A stretch of DNA of 64,000 nt from Diplonema japonicum (GCA_964019335.1 OZ025701.1:458716-522715), one strand, 5' to 3'. Shown: positions 33,394-43,474, counted from the first letter of the stretch. The notes: a model not told the origin generated them from the sequence alone. Numbers and translations: made by a program.

Positions 33394-35665
33394 TTGCTGC
33401 TTCCCCAGGGGTTAAAAAAAAAAAAAAGAAAATTATTCCCAACATACGTCAGCGAAGCGATTGACCCGCCCGTCATGAGCTGCAGGAAGATCTCTACCTG
33501 TCCCTGCCCCTCGTCGTACAAGCACCCGTAGTACTTCACGATGTGCGGGTGCTCCAGCTGTTCGATGAACCGGATCTCGCGGATCAGCTGGTGCAGCTCG
33601 GCAGGTGCACCGCCTTTCCCGAGGTTTACAATTTTCACCTGTTGTGTTGCTGTGGTTGTTGTGATTGCCATACCGCAGTGTCCATCCCATCAGTAAGAGT
33701 CCCCTTGTACACCATCCCGAAGCTGCCGCGACCAAGGAGCGCACCCTTTTTCCACCCCTTGAGCCGGTTCCTATGGGTGTTGATTGTGTTGTGCAAACAC
33801 ACCTGTTGGCAGACTCGAGGTCCTTGGGGCCCAAGGACTCGAGATCTTCTTGGCTATCGAAGTAGACGGGGTTGTCGTGGTCAGTGTTCGAAGAACTCTC
33901 GCCCTCTGGCCAGCTGTTGCTGCTCGATGTGGGCAAAGGGTCGGTGTTGGTGCGTGGCGGCGTGATAACAGGCCTGGGTGTTGTAGGTGTTGTTGTTGTT
34001 GCTGACTTGACGCTGTTCTGGCGGCCGTTGGAAGAGAAGGAGGGGAAGGAGCTTTTAGGGGGGTCGGTGTAGGGATGCTGCTTGGAGGTACTTTGCGTAG
34101 GTGTGGTGACAAGCGATGAGATGTCTTTCTTGGTGCTCGCTACCTGCTTCCTGACGTCCAGCATCCTCGCCTTGATGGGGCCCTTTGTGACCCTAATGCT
34201 GCCCCTCCCCGACCTCATTGTTGATGAGTGTTTATCCTTCTGTGTGCCTGTGAAGAATTCCGGACTCGACAGCCTGTCAGCCCAGGGGGTACCCTTTGTA
34301 CCTTTCCCCACACTTTGCAGGATAACACCAGAAGGGCCTGACAAGACCGGTGTCTCGCCTGTGCTGTTCTGGAAGGTGCTGTTCGCGGTGCCTGCTATGA
34401 TCCACATCTGGTCCATGAAGTCCTCTTGGCTTGTGATGGGTTTCCCGTTGAAGTGCCACAGCTTGCCCACCTCGCACCCGCCTGCTGCATCGTTGCCTTG
34501 CCGGTAAATGCTTGCCTTGTTGTTGTTCCACCCTAGCGCACGTGTGATCACGTTGTGCACAATCTGCATGTCTCGTATCTCCTTCGGCTTCAGGGCAATC
34601 ACCTTGTACAGCAGGTGACCCCTCTCGTCCTTGATTCTACCGTTGTCAAATACTTTTACAAGTAGGCTCTTATCCGTGGCAGCATCACTGCCCTGGTACC
34701 CTTTCCGTACGAAATCGTTCAGTTGGCTTGGCCGGCGTCCCGAGACTGTAGTGTTATTCGTGTGAACGTGAGCACCATACCTGCTGCTCGCTTGCTGTTG
34801 TCCGGCCTCTGGTCAGGCATGAAGAATGTCGACACCCTGGCAGGACTGCGTGTGCTGAAAGCTCTTGTGGTGGTCTGGCTCCTGTTGAGCCTCGTCGTGG
34901 CCATGCTGTCGCAGCTGCCGTCAAGGTTCTCAGAGCAGCTAGAGGGTGTGCCTAGGATCTTGGACGTGTCTGAGATCAACTGCAAGGAGCTGGTTCTCGA
35001 ATGCCCCGCACGCGGGGACTTCCTTCCAGAAGGGACGTCCTCGATGGAAGACAGGCCCCAGCTGCGTGACAGCTTTGTCTCGCTCTTGCCCGGTTGCGGA
35101 TCGTCCTCGGAGAGAGTTGACAGGTTAAGCCTGTGTGTGGAGGACTTAGGCCTGTTCGACATGGTGGGGCTTGCAACAGGTGATACACCTGAGTAGTTGC
35201 TTTGGGGAGCTGTGGACGGAGGTGTGGTAGCTTGGGCTGTTTCCCTTTCTTTTAGTTTCAGCATTAGCTTTTTTCGGTGACCCGGTTTCATGTCCAGCTC
35301 GCTCTCCAGCTCAGGTTCTTGTATCATCCCCAGCAGGGAGAGGCTGTCGATGCCTGCGCAGGTCACCCGCTCGTAGTACTCGGACAGGGCCTCCTCCTTG
35401 TCAAAGAAGCTCTTCAGGTCTTCCTTCGAGGGTAGGGGCACTGCACTGAGGCCTTTTTGCGCTGCTGTGAGCATCTTGACCCGTTCCCCGAGCACCTCAA
35501 TACCCAAACCCTTGAGCTCATGTTGGGAGAATGCCCCCAGTGTGGGCGCATCATCCACTCCTTGTGCTGTAAGAATGCTTATTCGATGCGAGAGGCCGAT
35601 CCTGTGGCAGTGTGTGTGTGCGTGATGTGGTGGTCATACCGCCTCATAAGTGTTTCTAGAGACAT
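32742..35665 (-). CDS. SAM-SAM-doublecortin-STE-type Ser/Thr kinase (MAP3K-like), 8 exons
   Basis: Exons are 35665-35640, 35601-34781, 34745-33803, 33770-33674, 33638-33448, 33358-33255, 33220-32865 and 32813-32742, in total 2610 bases and 869 residues. Residues 1-58 look SAM-like. A clear SAM domain is at about 70-128 (FFDKEEALSEYYERVTCAGI, MKPGHRKKLMLKLKE). At about 305-405 is a doublecortin-like domain (LLVKVFDNGRI, ITRALGWNNNKASIYRQ, FNGKPITSQEDF). From about 598 the kinase domain runs: GRGSFGMVYKG loop, AVKIVNL lysine, HRDVKGANVLI, DFGTSK, GTPYWMAPEV and DVWSVGCT. All catalytic motifs are intact and resemble STE11/MEKK kinases. SAM oligomerises and DCX binds microtubules in known proteins, so a cytoskeleton-tethered MAP kinase cascade is inferred. 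Intron 5 carries both T and A runs. Exon 1 codes for only nine residues. Confidence 0.9.
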
Positions 35666-37786
35666 TTCTCTCACAGACCCTTGCCTCCCACAGCGAAGGG
35701 CAAAGGGCAGGTGCACCAGCTGACAGCTACTTACGCTCCTAGTATATTTGCTCTTTCTTTTTATCCTTTGTACTTCAACCGATATTTGTGTACTTCTTGA
35801 ATCCTAACGCCAGTTAGTGACCATATATTGCACCCTCCCCACCACCTGTTTGTGTTGCTTGGTTTTCTTAATAATATTCGGAAGACAATAACTCATATTA
35901 TTATTCACCTAATTCGCAGCATGTTGCAAACTATTTTTGAAACCTTTTCTTTCTTTTTCTTCTTCTTCTTCTTCTTTTTTTTGTTCCTTCCATTTATTCC
36001 TGGTTTCTTTTTCTTCTTTTTTCTGCACGGAAGCCAGGGAAGAAGGGGTCAGTGGGGGGGTGTCGCTTATTTTTTTTCTCGCTTTTTTCTTTTTTTTTTT
36101 TTCTTTTTTTCCCGTTCAGGTTCTCGAGAATTGTTAAAATGCATCAATGCATGAATAGGTTTTCACAACATCATAAAGCGTGCCTCACCTGAAGGTGGCA
36201 AGGGTAGCGAAAGCAAAACGTAGCCGCGAGATGTACTTTCAATTGGTTTTATAGGGTATTTTTTTTTTTTTTTTTTTTATTTTTTTTTTTTAGCTTTTGG
36301 CACTTGTTCTTAGATGAGTACCGCCTCCCTCCCCAGGCATAGTGAATGCATATGCAGTTCCCTTAGATTTTGTGTTTAATTTTTTAGACCTGGCGCCATT
36401 GCGTACTCAGCGTGTACTGTGGAGGGGCGTAAATTATAGAGCTTTGCGCTCCAGTATTCCCTCGTGCAGTAAACTGTGACAGGTATTCTTCAAAGATCAA
36501 CCGAAAAATCGTACGCACTCTAGCCTAGGGGGTGAGAGATGCTACTCCCGAAACAACGCCGTGCCTTCAGTGAAATGAAGTGGTGCTGGGGGACATAGAC
36601 CCAACAAAGAGGGGAAATAAAAGAAGGGAAAAGTGGTGAGTGAGTTGGGGAAGAAGGGGTGGCAGTTTCCATATTATTGATGGTGTTTTTTTTTTTTTTT
36701 TTTTTTCTTTTTTTTTTTCCCCTTGTTTTTTTTTTTTTTTTTTTTTTTTTTCTTTCGGAGGTTTTAAAATTTAAACTCTGTGAGTAGAATCAGTTTACGT
36801 TCCAGTGAAACCATTTTTTTTTTTTCCCATATTTTTTTTCCCCCTGCTCGAGAGAACAAGTGAATTTGTAAACCAGCTGGGAGCTTAAAGGCATTCCTAT
36901 ACCTTTATGTTGGGGAAAGCTTGCAGATGGCAGGTCTTAAAGAGAAGGTAACTAACGTGAAAGAGTCTCATTCAGGGGGGGAAAAAAAAGGAAGAAAAAA
37001 ATCAGATAGTTAACCGAAGTGGTACTATGTAAAAAAAGGAGAAAGAAAGACCGCCCCTTTCCCCCTCCCATTTTATGGAGGGCACAAGGCCGTGTTTTTA
37101 TTTCTTCTTTTTTTCTTTCAAGACTACCCCCAATGAAGATACATGTGAAGCTCTCAGAAATAAGAGGGAGGTACCCACCACTCAGACAAGCAAAGGCAGC
37201 ACCTTCTTACTTGTTGTAGTGTCATTTTCTACATTTTCGTCTCTTTTATTTCTTCTTTTTTTTTCTCTTTTTTCGTCTGGCGTCTCCGTTCTTGTTTAAT
37301 TTGTTTCTCATTTTTTTTTTTTTTTTGTTGAACAAATGCAAGAGGAAATACTGAATTTCTTCCAGAAGCTTTTTTTTTTTTTTTTTTTTTTTTTTTAGTC
37401 TTTGTTTTTATTACGCTCCTCTTGTCAAAGAACACAGTTCCCTAATTCAAACTGAGTAGGCCAGAACCCTATCTTGGCACGATCAAACCTGGGTCACAGG
37501 TAAGTACTGTTGCACTCCGCTGTGGGCACTTGATCAGAAGTCCGGTGCAAGAGGCACAAAAAAAAGCGCAATCTCATTCCCGAACCCTTGAAGCCATGTA
37601 CCGAACCTTATTCACAAGTGTAATCCGCTCTGTTGAAGAAGAAGAAGAATAAAAAAAAACACTTTTTTTCTCTTTTTTTTCACCCCCCCCCAGTGTGAAA
37701 CAGCAGCTTTTCATTTCTCCTCCCTGTTTGGCAGCGCATGTTGAAACAAAAGGAGAGGAGCAAAGGGAGGGAAGTATGCAGTCGTG
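35666..37786. other. 2.1-kb intergenic region
   Basis: T-run-rich segments alternate with balanced sequence at about 36160-36600 and 37441-37640. Neither island has a protein-like frame. I checked for tRNA box patterns by eye and found none convincing. Possible noncoding RNA genes. Confidence 0.55.
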
Positions 37787-39262
37787 CTACGCGTCAGGGT
37801 GGTGCAGGATGTCAACCTCACCACCATCAGCCGTGCAGTAGCGCTCCATGATGCCGTGGACGTATGCTATGTTGTGTGTACGGGTGTAGATGGGTACAGG
37901 GCGGTCAAAATCTTGGTTGTCGAAGACAAGGCAGTTGTCTGTGATCTGCGCGTCCATGAGGTACTGGATGCTGTTCATAACGTTGGCCCACTTGGCGAAG
38001 GAAGGGTCATGCCACCTTCCGTTCTCGTGTGCCCTGTTCACTGCCCTGTGGCCCGCCTCCTTCATCCCCACGACCAGTCCTATCGCATCCACCACGTACC
38101 CCGTTTCTTGCATGCGTTGCACTTCTTGTTTGAACTTCGAACTGTCCTGCCCCGTCTTTGAGATCAGTATATTCCTCCTCTCTTTTATCGCCTTCTCCAG
38201 CATCGTCTGCTTGAATGCATCCACGTGCTTACTTACCACCTTCATAGAGTCTTTGTACCCTTCACCCGGTACTGTCTGCAGCAAATCCGCCCACGCCTTG
38301 TGGTGTTTCCTCAGCGTGTCACCCTCTACCTCCACATAGTCATCTAGCTTGATGTTCAGCAGGTTCTCCGATTGTGTGCGGATGGTGGATTTCCCTGCCC
38401 CTGCAGGCCCCAGGATGTACAGCACTCTGGGGACTTTTCCGGGACCAGCGGAGGGTGCCGTGTGGCACTTGCACTCAAGTTCTATATTTTGTATCTCGGA
38501 CGGTGAGAGGGGGCGATCGAGCCGTTCCCGCAGGTGTGTCGGTAGGTTAGGTTTCCACACCCTACCAGGCACACACCTGTTCAGGGTGTGGTCCCATCTG
38601 AGGTTAGATGAAAAGATTAGAGCATCGCGCATATTACTCACGTTACTCAAGAGAGAGAGCGTCCGGTGATAGTTTTGCACCTCGTCATCTGTGAGCACAG
38701 GAGCGACGACTGGCTGGTGGTCACGGAGATCCGCAAGGCTTAGCGTCACTTCTTTCGAAACATCTGAGAAAGAAAACATGGGATCGAGGTCGTGTTCCTG
38801 CGGGGTTGATATTGACTTCGAGAGCGAGCCGCCAAGGAAGAAGCTCTGTGACCTGCCGCTACCGGAGAACGGGGTGAAAGACTTCGGGCTCCTGACCATG
38901 CCGCCCAGGGGGCCGTTGCAGGGGTGACTGTTGATAATGTCGTCGAACTGCAAGGACCGCCTCATGGGTCCTACCTTCTTCGATGGCCGCATGGAGAGCA
39001 GCTTGTAGCACAACGCATACGCCTCTCGTCCCACCTTTGCCTGCTCTTCAATTGACTTCCGCCCACTAGTCTCAAGTGCTTCCAGTGCTTGCAGTCCCTT
39101 GTCCGGAGTAGCCAAAGTTGATGCGAAGTGCTCTGCAAGGAAGGCCCGTGGATTACTTGGCATAACCTTGCACAGCGCCGCCGTTGCGTGGTGCAGGAGG
39201 CCATGGATCTTTGCCTCATCGAAGTACACATCTAACACTTTAGCATCGATAGCTTTCCCCAT
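37787..39262 (-). CDS. Dpy-30/RII-docking domain fused to zeta-toxin-family P-loop kinase
   Basis: 491 residues from the ATG at 39262. Residues 10-55 (YFDEAKIHGLLHHATAALCK, NPRAFLAEHF) match the RII-alpha/Dpy-30 dimerisation and docking helix pair common in flagellar proteins. A Ser-rich linker follows (PFSGSGRSQSFFLGGSLS). From about residue 275 is a P-loop kinase domain: Walker A ILGPAGAGKST, then DDYVEVEGDTLRKHH, KAIKERRNILISKTGQ and GYVVDAIGLVVG. This is the order seen in zeta-toxin-type kinases. Bacterial zeta proteins phosphorylate UDP-sugars. Eukaryotic members are widespread in protists with unknown substrates, so this is best read as a docking-anchored small-molecule kinase, not a toxin. 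An upstream GTG adds two residues, and the ATG is preferred. Confidence 0.85.
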   Translation of the reverse strand: MGKAIDAKVLDVYFDEAKIHGLLHHATAALCKVMPSNPRAFLAEHFASTLATPDKGLQALEALETSGRKSIEEQAKVGREAYALCYKLLSMRPSKKVGPMRRSLQFDDIINSHPCNGPLGGMVRSPKSFTPFSGSGRSQSFFLGGSLSKSISTPQEHDLDPMFSFSDVSKEVTLSLADLRDHQPVVAPVLTDDEVQNYHRTLSLLSNVSNMRDALIFSSNLRWDHTLNRCVPGRVWKPNLPTHLRERLDRPLSPSEIQNIELECKCHTAPSAGPGKVPRVLYILGPAGAGKSTIRTQSENLLNIKLDDYVEVEGDTLRKHHKAWADLLQTVPGEGYKDSMKVVSKHVDAFKQTMLEKAIKERRNILISKTGQDSSKFKQEVQRMQETGYVVDAIGLVVGMKEAGHRAVNRAHENGRWHDPSFAKWANVMNSIQYLMDAQITDNCLVFDNQDFDRPVPIYTRTHNIAYVHGIMERYCTADGGEVDILHHPDA

Positions 39263-39310
39263 CCCCACCCACCCTTCCTAGTGTATTTAAAGGTTGCATG
39301 AAACAGATAA

Positions 39311-40363
39311 CTAAGACTCCGCGCTGAGTAGTGCTGTGCAGCACCCGTACTTCCCAAAGAACTTCCTATAGTCAGACGTCACTTCCCAAGTACCAGTGGA
39401 TGTCTGCACTCGGACAGACGATGCGTGCAGAAGGTGTCGGTCGATGACACCATACGGGGTGGTCATAGGTTCCTTGCCTGTTGTCCATCTCAGAGACTGG
39501 GGTTCCGTGCTGTCACCGTGGCCGTACACCTTATCGCCAAGTATAGGATGCGCTATTGCCTCTGCGTGCACACGAATCTGATGTGTCCTGCCCTGCTCGA
39601 TAACTACTTTGACAAGTGTGAGGTCTTGTGCCCATGTCACAGGTGTGAAGGTCGTCTTGCACGGCTTGCCCGAGGGGTGTGTTGTCATTCTGATCTTCTT
39701 CATAGGCTTGCAGTCCTTGCAGTACTCTTCTCCCAGCAGTGTGTGCATAGGTGTCACTGGCTTGTCGACCTGCACCTCTTCCTTCAGAATGCCACGCAAC
39801 ACTGCATGGTACTGCTTCGTGACCTTCCCCGACGAGAAGAGAGTCCCAACGTAACTAGAAGCTTCTTCAGAAAGTGCCACGACAACGATTCCGCTTGTTT
39901 CCTTGTCAAGCCTGTGCGCAGGCCACACGTTGCGCTGCAGTGTGTTCTGCATTTCATATGATAATGTGTTCTTCCTATACTTCCCCGATGGGGACACAGG
40001 GATGTTCCCAGACTTCTCTACAGCAAGCAACTCATGCTTCTTATCGTAATCCAGCACCTCATATTCCAGGTCCACTTCCGGTTCTTCCTCCCGCGGTGTG
40101 TTAAGTCCTATCTTCATCCCGCCCTTTAGGACGAATGTCTCGTTGACAGGCATCTTGTCTACACTCAATAGCCCTTTTTTTATCTTGTCCCGCCACTTCT
40201 CCTCCCCGTAGTAACTAAACCTCTTGCACACATACTCCAGAATGGTCTCAGGGGGCTCAGTTCTCTTTACGCCCCCATATCTGCAGTATGACACACCATC
40301 ATCATTCAATGGCTCCTCACACGGGCGCAAGGACACCTCCATTTTCCTTCTCTTGGGGTTCAT
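39311..40363 (-). CDS. RluA-family RNA pseudouridine synthase (RPUSD/PUS-like)
   Basis: 350 residues from the ATG at 40363. It converts uridine to pseudouridine in RNA. The catalytic motif HRLDKETSG, with the nucleophilic Asp at 153, and the later GRTHQIRVH motif are both intact. LLAVEKSGNIPVSPSG matches the family's strand before the active site. An N-terminal S4-like region is suggested by VCKRFSYYGEEKWRDKIKKG and VDKMPVNETFVLKGG. This arrangement fits eukaryotic RPUSD2 / yeast PUS9-RIB2-type enzymes that act on tRNA position 32, but the substrate is not determined. It lies 48 bases upstream of the Dpy-30/zeta-kinase gene start. A T-rich stretch ending AACCAG lies 17 bases before the ATG. 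Confidence 0.92.
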   Translation of the reverse strand: MNPKRRKMEVSLRPCEEPLNDDGVSYCRYGGVKRTEPPETILEYVCKRFSYYGEEKWRDKIKKGLLSVDKMPVNETFVLKGGMKIGLNTPREEEPEVDLEYEVLDYDKKHELLAVEKSGNIPVSPSGKYRKNTLSYEMQNTLQRNVWPAHRLDKETSGIVVVALSEEASSYVGTLFSSGKVTKQYHAVLRGILKEEVQVDKPVTPMHTLLGEEYCKDCKPMKKIRMTTHPSGKPCKTTFTPVTWAQDLTLVKVVIEQGRTHQIRVHAEAIAHPILGDKVYGHGDSTEPQSLRWTTGKEPMTTPYGVIDRHLLHASSVRVQTSTGTWEVTSDYRKFFGKYGCCTALLSAES

Positions 40364-40438
40364 TGTCGCTGCATGCCCTCCTGGTTGAAAAAGTTAAGAT
40401 CCCTGGTAAAAAGGGGAAATAAGGAAACATTGTTACGC

Positions 40439-41291
40439 CTATGCACCGACGCCGCCGAGGTTCGCCCGCTTGCCTTTCTTAGGTGTTGGTTTGGACTGAA
40501 GCACCTGGGTTGGCTTTGGGAAGAGTGCAGTTCTGATAATGCTAACAACAATGGCGACGACGAAGACTAGCACACCCAACACCACTTTGTCCATGATTTC
40601 GGACTTTGATACGCCCCCGCCCGTCTTATTTCCTGTTACCACTGTAGTAGGCAACGAGGGGTTCTTATTCACAAACGTCAGCACGAAGGTATCGGGGTCC
40701 GTGATGACAAGCTCTACGCGGCCATTCACCCCCTTGCCGAACAGCAGCCCGCTCACGAGCTTGGTACCTTTAAACAGGTCTTTTACTTGATACGCAATGT
40801 TAAATTCAAAATTCTCTTCATTCACCAGCCCCATCGATCCGAACTCGCTGTTCCCCATCATGGATATGCCCCGTTTCTCGCCGTCCTCCTGTTTTGGTTC
40901 AGATTTTTTCGCTTTGGTTGCATACGCTTTCCAGAACCCCCTTCCCCAAATGACGGCCTTGCATCATGCTCACATTGTAGCTCAGTCGCCCTTCTTGGAT
41001 GTCTGTATAGGTATTATATGTGTGCTGTTGTGCCTGGATACCTCCCTGAGCGATCCCGTCCTGCGTCGTCACCGACACTACGTCCCATTCGCCGCTAAGG
41101 AGCTCTGTGAACTCCAACGGGCCCCGCCTCTGCTGCGACAGGAGGAAGAACGCACATCCGCAAAACACCTATTGGATAGTTTTTTAAAGTATGTTGTTTG
41201 AAAAGCTAATAAAGGTGCACACCAAGCCGATCAAAGCTGTTATGTAGTCGGGGGTCTTCTTTTTAAACTGCGGTGCCGCCTGCTGCGCCAT
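40439..41291 (-). CDS. Two-TM protein with a lumenal/extracellular loop, 3 exons
   Basis: Exons are 41291-41223, 41168-40926 and 40888-40439, in total 762 bases and 253 residues. All junctions are phase 0. Removing the 54-base first intron joins YITALIGL to VFCGCAFFLL and so rebuilds a complete N-terminal membrane anchor, which is strong support for that splice. A mixed alpha/beta loop of about 150 residues follows. A second membrane segment (KVVLGVLVFVVAIVVSIIR) is near residue 215, with a basic tail (KPTPKKGKRANLGGVGA). Both ends would face the cytosol. I recognise no family. An ER or secretory membrane protein is plausible. The first exon would be missed if introns were ignored. Confidence 0.75.
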
Positions 41292-41755
41292 ATCCCTCGC
41301 CAAATCCCTCCTAGAGTGGTTTCGTGATAAGTAAAGGTGTATCCGAGTAAGTTACTACAGCCCAGCTCTTCAGCAATGTTCTATTTCCGGAACAGTCGCG
41401 CAGGCCTACAGGAAAGAGGGTGGAGATAAGGGGCACGTCCCTTCGCCCCATGCACTCTAGAGTGTGGTTCTTAGGATACGCACATTTCAATCGCTCTGAA
41501 GACTGCTGTGTGCTTTCTTCAGTTCTAATTCTGGTCTCCTAGGCACGCTCTTTTCCTTTTTTTTTTTTTTCTCTTTTTTTTTCATGGTTTGCTCAGTTGT
41601 ACTCAGCAACAAACAGCACACTTTTACAGCTACTCGCTGCCTGCGTTAGAGGTGCGCTACACAGGTGGTTGGCACTGGCGCCATGGCCTGCCGGGAACGT
41701 TTTATTTAACAACCTGCGCGGGTCTGTATCACGTTTGTGTTTAGCATCTTCGAGT
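41292..41755. other. Intergenic region between FolD and the two-TM gene
   Basis: 464 bases of mixed composition with one T run at about 41559-41580. No reading frame of interest. It probably holds the FolD 3' UTR. Confidence 0.55.
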
Positions 41756-42715
41756 TCACGCAGACTTCGACGGGAGTTGCTTCTTGAACGAGTCGAGAGT
41801 GTTGCTCAAGAGCATTGCGATAGTCATCGGCCCCACGCCACCAGGGACAGGTGACATCTTCCCTGCCACAGGCAAACATGCCTCAAAATCCACGTCACCT
41901 ACAGTGCGGTAGCCTTGCTTCTTGGTGGCATCGTCCACGCAGTTCGTGCCCACATCGATGATGGCGGCACCCTCCTTCACGAAATCGGCTTTCACGAACT
42001 CTCTACACCCCGCTGCAGCCACGATGATGTCGCACTCCCTGCACACTTTGGCAATGTCAGCAGTCTTGGAGTGGCAAATGGTCACCGTGGCATTCATCTG
42101 CTGCAACATGTGAGCTACTGGCAAGCCGACGATGTTGCTCCTACCGATAACAGCAGCCCTCTTCCCCTCGATCTGGACGTTGCTTCTTTGCAGCATTGTG
42201 ATGATGCCCTTCGGTGTGCACGGGTAGGCAGAGGGCTCTTTCCCTCTTGTGTACAACGAGCAAATGTTCTGTGGTCCCAACCCATCGACGTCCTTGGCAG
42301 GGTTGACCAGCGCAAGTACCACAGGCTCGTTGATGTGCTTCGGGAGCGGCAGCTGCACGATAAGCCCATGGATGGCGGGGTTGGTGTTGCAGTCTTCGAT
42401 CTGCGTTGTGTGGGTTGTTGTGTCATTTGCCATACCTTGGCAATGAGGTCCTCCTGTGTGATGTCACCAGGAAGCTCGATCTGAAAGCTTTCAAACCCGC
42501 ACTCCGTGGCGGCCTTGTGCTTCAACCTCACATATGTCTGAGAGTCCTTTCTCTCTCCAACAATAATCACGGCCAGCCCAGGCACGCCATGATCGTCGGC
42601 TCTGCATGTGTGGTGTTGTCAAACGTGTATCATACTTCGCCATGTCCACATCCTTCTTGATCTCTTCTCTCACCTCCGCTGCGATCTTCTTCCCATCAAT
42701 CACTTCCGCTGGCAT
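41756..42715 (-). CDS. folD: Methylenetetrahydrofolate dehydrogenase/cyclohydrolase (FolD/MTHFD-type), 3 exons
   Basis: Exons are 42715-42636, 42601-42436 and 42400-41756, giving 891 bases and 296 residues, the usual length for bifunctional FolD. Introns are 34 and 35 bases. It interconverts methylene-, methenyl- and 10-formyl-tetrahydrofolate with NADP. Visible motifs are VPGLAVIIVGERKDSQTYVR, the catalytic-Lys region KHKAATECG, GLIVQLPLPKH, the dinucleotide-site VIGRSNIVG and the C-terminal PGGVGPMT. Upstream in the same frame lies an Arg/Ser/Leu-rich stretch (RRVVLPCSRVPLLSTHAPKR) without an ATG that I can see. It resembles a mitochondrial targeting peptide and could be part of an alternative longer start. 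The ATG at 42715 alone gives a cytosolic-looking protein. Confidence 0.93.
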
Positions 42716-42886
42716 AGTTCGGGTTGTATTTAGGTGTATTATTCTCTTCGGTGCATGAGTGGATAGGAGGGGTACCCTTGAACAGGGCAGGACAACTCTC
42801 CTGAAGAGCAACGTTGGAGAATGGGTCCTACGAGTGACTTAAGACGCAGCATTAGTGCAGAAATAAAAAAGAAAGTTTGATTCTTA

Positions 42887-43474
42887 CTAGTCGAGCAAGT
42901 GAGGGGTGAGGTGGGAGTTCAAAAAGTCGAAGGCAGCAGGTAAGCCCTTTTCCAGATATATAGCACCGGTAATGGAGTACAGCTGGGTGGTGAAGAAGGT
43001 CTCAGTGATGGGGTTGGGGGTGCCGGTGGTAAGAGATGTGTGAATGGTGTTAGTGAGTTCAGAGGAGGCGAGGAAGAGATGTGAACAGGGAAGGGCAGTG
43101 TAGGCGGAAGTGAGGTGCCCTGGGGAAAGGAGTAGGTGGATAATGGTGTCGATATCTCGCTGTTGGTATCCTGACAGGCTTTGCAGTACCCAGCTTCTCA
43201 CAAACATATGCACCACCGGGGTTCCCATAAAAGCCAGCTCTCTGTTGCACACGCCGACACCGAGATCCCTACTCTTGTCCACGAACGCCAGCGGCATGAC
43301 GCCCTGGCCTTCAACTTCAATTTTCATGCGCTTCATCAAATCAACACACTCCTTCCTGAACCCATCGTCCACCTTCGACACAGCGGCACTAACTCTTTTC
43401 TGCGAACTGGGAAACATCAGTTTTCCCAAATCGGTTGCCCTCATGGCGCTGAGCTGGGACTGGTATTTACTCAT
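42887..43474 (-). CDS. Degenerate RNase III-like domain protein
   Basis: 195 residues from the ATG at 43474. The central and C-terminal part follows the RNase III fold order: NRELAFMGTPVVHMFVRSWV where active enzymes have a LEFLGD signature, GHLTSAYTALPCSHLFLASS, then FFTTQLYSITGAIYLEKG where active enzymes have (D)xFEAxxGAIYLD, and a final AAFDFLNSHL helix. The acidic catalytic positions are replaced (Ala and Thr in the first motif, Gln and Ser in the second), so it should not cleave RNA. Catalytically dead RNase III domains occur in mitochondrial ribosome and RNA-editing proteins, which makes an RNA-scaffold role plausible. I identify the fold by pattern only. A C/T-rich tract of about 80 bases precedes the ATG. 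Confidence 0.6.
   Translation of the reverse strand: MSKYQSQLSAMRATDLGKLMFPSSQKRVSAAVSKVDDGFRKECVDLMKRMKIEVEGQGVMPLAFVDKSRDLGVGVCNRELAFMGTPVVHMFVRSWVLQSLSGYQQRDIDTIIHLLLSPGHLTSAYTALPCSHLFLASSELTNTIHTSLTTGTPNPITETFFTTQLYSITGAIYLEKGLPAAFDFLNSHLTPHLLD

Noticed and set aside
37441-37640. tRNA gene on the minus strand
   Set aside because: A GGTTTGATC-like box B is present, but I could not build an acceptor stem or a normal anticodon arm.
37787-39262. Toxin-antitoxin module
   Set aside because: The kinase domain is of the zeta family, but it is fused to a eukaryotic docking domain and no epsilon-type antitoxin gene is adjacent.
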